Shown here piece after piece: positions 61,427 through 64,000 of a DNA stretch of 64,000 nucleotides. The notes beneath the pieces are model-generated. The model searched no databases. It was not told the origin of the DNA and saw only the letters and a list, made by a program, of their open reading frames with translations. Position 1 is the first letter of the stretch; each line of letters opens with the position of its first letter. This DNA is from Flavobacterium sp. GTDB lineage: Bacteria; Bacteroidota; Bacteroidia; Flavobacteriales; Flavobacteriaceae. The DNA lies in the NCBI GenBank assembly GCA_027484725.1, contig JAIXSK010000018.1, positions 78,575-142,574 of the forward strand, read 5' to 3'. The position numbers and the translations under genes are program-made.

Positions 61427-62206
61427 ATGATCAACGCACAACCCATAGGACTTTTTGATTCGGGCGTAGGAGGCACATCTATTTGGGCTGCTATTCACGA
61501 TTTAATGCCTTATGAAGATACCATTTACTTGGCCGACAGCAAAAACGCACCTTATGGCTTAAAGACCAAAGACCAAATCATAGCTTTGAGCATGAAGAAT
61601 ACTGAATATCTGCTCAGCCGAAATGCCAAAATTATAGTTGTTGCCTGTAACACCGCCACCACCAACGCCATCAAAGAGCTGAGAGCAAAATACGACGTTC
61701 CCTTTATTGGTATTGAGCCTGCTATTAAACCCGCTGTACTTCACTCCAAAACCCAAAAAATAGGCATCTTAGCTACCAAAGGAACCTTGAGTAGTGAACT
61801 GTTCAATAAAGCGGTTGAACTGTATCACGAAACAGTCATTATAGAACAAATTGGACACGGTTTGGTTGAATTGATTGAAAATGGAAAACTCAATTCTCCT
61901 GAGATGACAAAGTTGCTTCATACCTATGTAGACCCAATGATGCAACAAGGAATTGACTATTTAGTTCTGGGCTGTAGCCACTATCCGTATTTGATACCAC
62001 AGCTCAGAGAAATTCTTCCGCCTCATATTCAAATTATTGATTCTGGCCAAGCAGTGGCCAAACAAACGTTTCATGTATTAAAAGAAAAAGCCGGACTCCA
62101 AAATCCGACTCATGTAGGAAAAACTGAATTTTATTCTAATTCGAATCCACAAGTACTGAGCGACATTTTAAATAATCAGTATACAACTTCTTATTTAGAT
62201 TTCTGA
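61427..62206 (+). CDS. murI: Glutamate racemase
   Basis: 259 residues. It makes D-glutamate for murein with two catalytic cysteines: one in VVACNTATTNA and one in LVLGCSHYPYL. GLFDSGVGGTSIW with the conserved Asp and Ser and YLADSKNAPYG are also typical. Start choice: ATG 61427 (MINAQPIGLFDSG) is the only ATG that fits. The 3' end overlaps the converging gene by 12 bases. Confidence 0.97.
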   Translation: MINAQPIGLFDSGVGGTSIWAAIHDLMPYEDTIYLADSKNAPYGLKTKDQIIALSMKNTEYLLSRNAKIIVVACNTATTNAIKELRAKYDVPFIGIEPAIKPAVLHSKTQKIGILATKGTLSSELFNKAVELYHETVIIEQIGHGLVELIENGKLNSPEMTKLLHTYVDPMMQQGIDYLVLGCSHYPYLIPQLREILPPHIQIIDSGQAVAKQTFHVLKEKAGLQNPTHVGKTEFYSNSNPQVLSDILNNQYTTSYLDF

Positions 62207-62722
62207 TTTAGGTTCTTTAAACCAACTTGAATACATCACATAATTATTAGAAATTCTTTCAATTTCTCCGGCAAAATCTGAGACGTCAATATCTTTGACT
62301 TTTTTAGCCGGAACTCCTGCAAAAATAACCCCCGAGGGCACATGTGTGTTTTGAGTAACTACAGAGCCGGCCGCAATAATTGAATTGCTTTCAACAACAC
62401 AATTATCCATAACAATGGCGCCCATCCCAATAAGAACATGATCGTGAATGGTACAACCGTGTACAATTGCATTGTGCCCAATCGAAACATTATTGCCTAT
62501 TTTGGTTGGATGCTTTTGATACGTACAATGAATAACCGCACCGTCTTGAATATTAACTTTGTCACCAATTTCAATACTGTTTACATCTCCGCGTACCACA
62601 GCATTGAACCAAACGCTACATTCTTTACCCATGCTTACTTGACCAATAATGGTTGCATTTTCGGCAATAAAACAATCTTCTGGGATCATGGGACTATGCC
62701 CGTTGACTTCTTTAATAATCAT
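62195..62722 (-). CDS. Gamma-carbonic-anhydrase family hexapeptide-repeat protein (YrdA-like)
   Basis: 175 residues forming a left-handed beta-helix from hexapeptide repeats, with NATIIGQVSMG and NVSIGHNAIVHGCTIHDHVLIGMG. Three His typical of metal-binding are visible (GAVIHCTY, IGHNAIVHG). Members are gamma-carbonic anhydrases or acyltransferase-like with unknown function; activity cannot be inferred. Its ATG lies right behind the terminator of PorP/SprF, and no promoter was seen between. Its 3' end overlaps murI by 12 bases. Confidence 0.9.
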   Translation of the reverse strand: MIIKEVNGHSPMIPEDCFIAENATIIGQVSMGKECSVWFNAVVRGDVNSIEIGDKVNIQDGAVIHCTYQKHPTKIGNNVSIGHNAIVHGCTIHDHVLIGMGAIVMDNCVVESNSIIAAGSVVTQNTHVPSGVIFAGVPAKKVKDIDVSDFAGEIERISNNYVMYSSWFKEPKSEI

Positions 62723-62723
62723 A

Positions 62724-62751
62724 TAAAAAAAATCCCGACAGGAAATCGGGA
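62724..62751 (-). terminator. Rho-independent terminator after porP/sprF
   Basis: On the minus strand TCCCGA (62751-62746) pairs with TCGGGA (62738-62733) around TTTCCTG, followed by a run of T. The next gene starts two bases later. Confidence 0.8.
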
Positions 62752-62759
62752 CTATAATT

Positions 62760-63749
62760 TTATGGGTTAATGGCCGGACAGTTACAGTGATATTTTTCTG
62801 GTTGACAGAATAGATTCATCCCTAAAGTGAGCTGGTGAAATCCTCCGTTGTCAAATCTAACCGCACCGGTCACGACTGAATATGTATAAGCAATCATGTA
62901 GTTTTTGTAATTGAAACCCACGATGGGTGTAATGTACTGCAGTTTTTGGGTTTTGGTTGTTCCACTTTGAACATAATCCGCACCATCTAAACTTCTTCTA
63001 TACGATATACCACCCCAAACTTTACCCATATCCAAAGCCTTATAGGTTTTTAAGTTGATGTCAAATGTTTTCTCTTTGGTTTCATTTACTGATTGAAACA
63101 TCACCGAAGGCTCCCACAACCAACCATCTTCTTGTCCAAAAACATATCCGGCATTGATGATGAATTTGCGAATGTCATCTGACTCATATTCTGAATATAT
63201 TTTTCTTCTGGTTTCAATGGCATTCTTTACCGTAGCATGAATGTAAAACTCTAGGTAATTATAAGACATCCCAAAATCAACATTGAAATAAGAATATTTT
63301 TGAACGATGTTTCCTACCAAAGGGTCAAACTCGCGAAACTCGCTTTCGTCTAATGAGCTTTGTGTAAAACCGGCGCTCAAACCAAATGATAATTGATTCA
63401 AATCAACCATATCGCGTGAAAACATAATATGGTGCGCATACGTTGCTTTGAGCCCTTTTTGTGAGTGAAAACCGTTCTTATCATTGTAAACAATAACCCC
63501 AGCGCCTGATTGTTCGCCAATTTTTCCGTTAAAGCTTAATGTTTGTAGTGCAGGAGCGTCTTTTTGACCAAACCATTGTTGACGAGCAGTCATTCTCAAT
63601 TTAGCACAATTGGCAGCTCCCGCCATAGAAGGATGCAATAAATAATAGTTGTCTGACAGATAATCTGAATAAACTGCAATTCCTTCCTGTGAAAAAGATA
63701 CTTGCGAAGCCAATACTGCAATGAACAACAATAATTTCTTAATACTCAT
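62760..63749 (-). CDS. Type IX secretion PorP/SprF-family outer-membrane protein
   Basis: 329 residues with signal peptide (LLLFIAVLASQVSFSQ). Marks: LSDNYYLLHPSMAGAANCAKLR, RQQWFGQKDAPALQTLSF, GAGVIVYNDKNGFHSQKG, AYTYSVVTGAV and the end GLHQ/FHQLTLGMNLF. From known cases (F. johnsoniae SprF, which pairs with SprB), these proteins attach type B sorting-domain partners at the surface. Here such a partner is encoded just upstream, 7 bases apart. Confidence 0.93.
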   Translation of the reverse strand: MSIKKLLLFIAVLASQVSFSQEGIAVYSDYLSDNYYLLHPSMAGAANCAKLRMTARQQWFGQKDAPALQTLSFNGKIGEQSGAGVIVYNDKNGFHSQKGLKATYAHHIMFSRDMVDLNQLSFGLSAGFTQSSLDESEFREFDPLVGNIVQKYSYFNVDFGMSYNYLEFYIHATVKNAIETRRKIYSEYESDDIRKFIINAGYVFGQEDGWLWEPSVMFQSVNETKEKTFDINLKTYKALDMGKVWGGISYRRSLDGADYVQSGTTKTQKLQYITPIVGFNYKNYMIAYTYSVVTGAVRFDNGGFHQLTLGMNLFCQPEKYHCNCPAINP

Positions 63750-63756
63750 TTTATTT

Positions 63757-64000
63757 TTATCGTTTAAGTGAAAAATGGGACTTAAATTCTCTCTCTACTC
63801 CGTTTTCTTTATAAAACACCTCAAACCAATAATCGGTAGCCGGAACCGGTGATCCGTCGATGGTTCCATCCCAGCCCTCGGATGAAGGTCTTATTTCTTT
63901 CAGGAATTTTCCATACCGGTCAAAGATATAAATTTTTGCATCGACTTGGTTAGATATTTCAAAAATATTCCATGTGTCGTTATACCCGTCGCCGTTTGGT
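63757..64000 (-). CDS. 3' end of a large surface protein with type B sorting domain, partial
   Basis: The frame enters from beyond the window and stops with TAA at 63759-63757. The 80 visible residues start PNGDGYNDTWNIF and contain IYIFDRYGKFLKEI, GWDGTIDG, PATDYWFEVFYKE and end with HFSLKR. This is the gliding-motility-associated (type B) C-terminal domain that is paired with PorP/SprF proteins. The rest of the gene is outside the window; the mature protein may be a large adhesin. Confidence 0.9.
   Translation of the reverse strand, partial: PNGDGYNDTWNIFEISNQVDAKIYIFDRYGKFLKEIRPSSEGWDGTIDGSPVPATDYWFEVFYKENGVEREFKSHFSLKR

Overview
The window looks like an ordinary, mostly core stretch of a Flavobacteriaceae (Flavobacterium-like, phylum Bacteroidota) chromosome. 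Signs seen in the sequence are many -7 boxes of the form TAnnTTTG (often with TTG/TTTG 16-19 bases upstream), almost no Shine-Dalgarno sequences, type IX secretion parts (two type A and one type B sorting domains, a PorP/SprF protein, a DUF5103 plug protein), a FolK/deoxynucleoside kinase fusion, an S46 dipeptidyl-peptidase, and the order uppS-bamA-ompH-ompH-murI. No transposase, integrase, phage module, CRISPR array or rRNA was found. Every gap over 300 bases between protein genes is accounted for by tRNAs.

Layout. 1-5.3 kb: tail of a secreted type IX substrate, tRNA-Gly(UCC), a YkuD-type L,D-transpeptidase, a DUF5916 outer-membrane protein, gpmI. 5.4-10.6 kb: a TetR-ABC-HlyD-TolC export operon whose ATPase has a good Walker A but altered Q-loop, signature, Walker B and H-loop positions. 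10.6-22.4 kb: acetyl-CoA hydrolase/transferase, map plus a methyltransferase, type IX plug protein, apaG, pruA, a type A sorting-domain protein, rsmG, a fatty acid desaturase, an aminotransferase and a Crp-type regulator. 22.4-24.9 kb: a compact redox/stress cluster (pirin, YjdJ-like GNAT, OsmC, YjdI-like Fe-S protein, a stand-alone two-helix membrane protein, FMN reductase). 24.9-33.4 kb: a Lcl/DUF1566 lipoprotein, fabD, galE, a DegT aminotransferase, waaA, an S46 peptidase with the DPP11-type arginine, and an Ala/Pro/Glu lipoprotein encoded by CTG triplets. 33.5-48.2 kb: tRNA-Gly(GCC)-tRNA-Leu(UAA), mutS, DUF1573, an rRNA/tRNA methyltransferase, folK-dnk, sppA, AsmA, DUF2797, GH3, a 42-residue lipoprotein and an outer-membrane beta-barrel receptor. 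48.3-64 kb: the tig-clpP-clpX operon, holin-like membrane protein, hydrolase, pdxJ, CBS protein, nadK, DUF6089, uppS, bamA, two OmpH/Skp proteins, murI, gamma-carbonic-anhydrase-like protein, PorP/SprF and the end of a type B sorting-domain protein.

Two things stand out. First, a dispersed family of GC-rich intergenic elements (five copies: 3731, 10578, 15444, 28181, 53058) shares conserved ends (TAGCCCCGAT... and ...AGCGGGA) around central parts that differ between copies; in most of them the centre can fold into a hairpin. The elements sit in a gpmI leader, in operon spacers and between convergent genes. Second, the exporter operon combines complete export architecture with a degenerate ATPase. 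Much of the rest supports the cell envelope: outer-membrane assembly (BamA, Skp), lipid carrier and LPS synthesis (UppS, WaaA, GalE), murein (MurI, L,D-transpeptidase), surface secretion (type IX) and proteolysis (ClpXP, SppA, DPP11).
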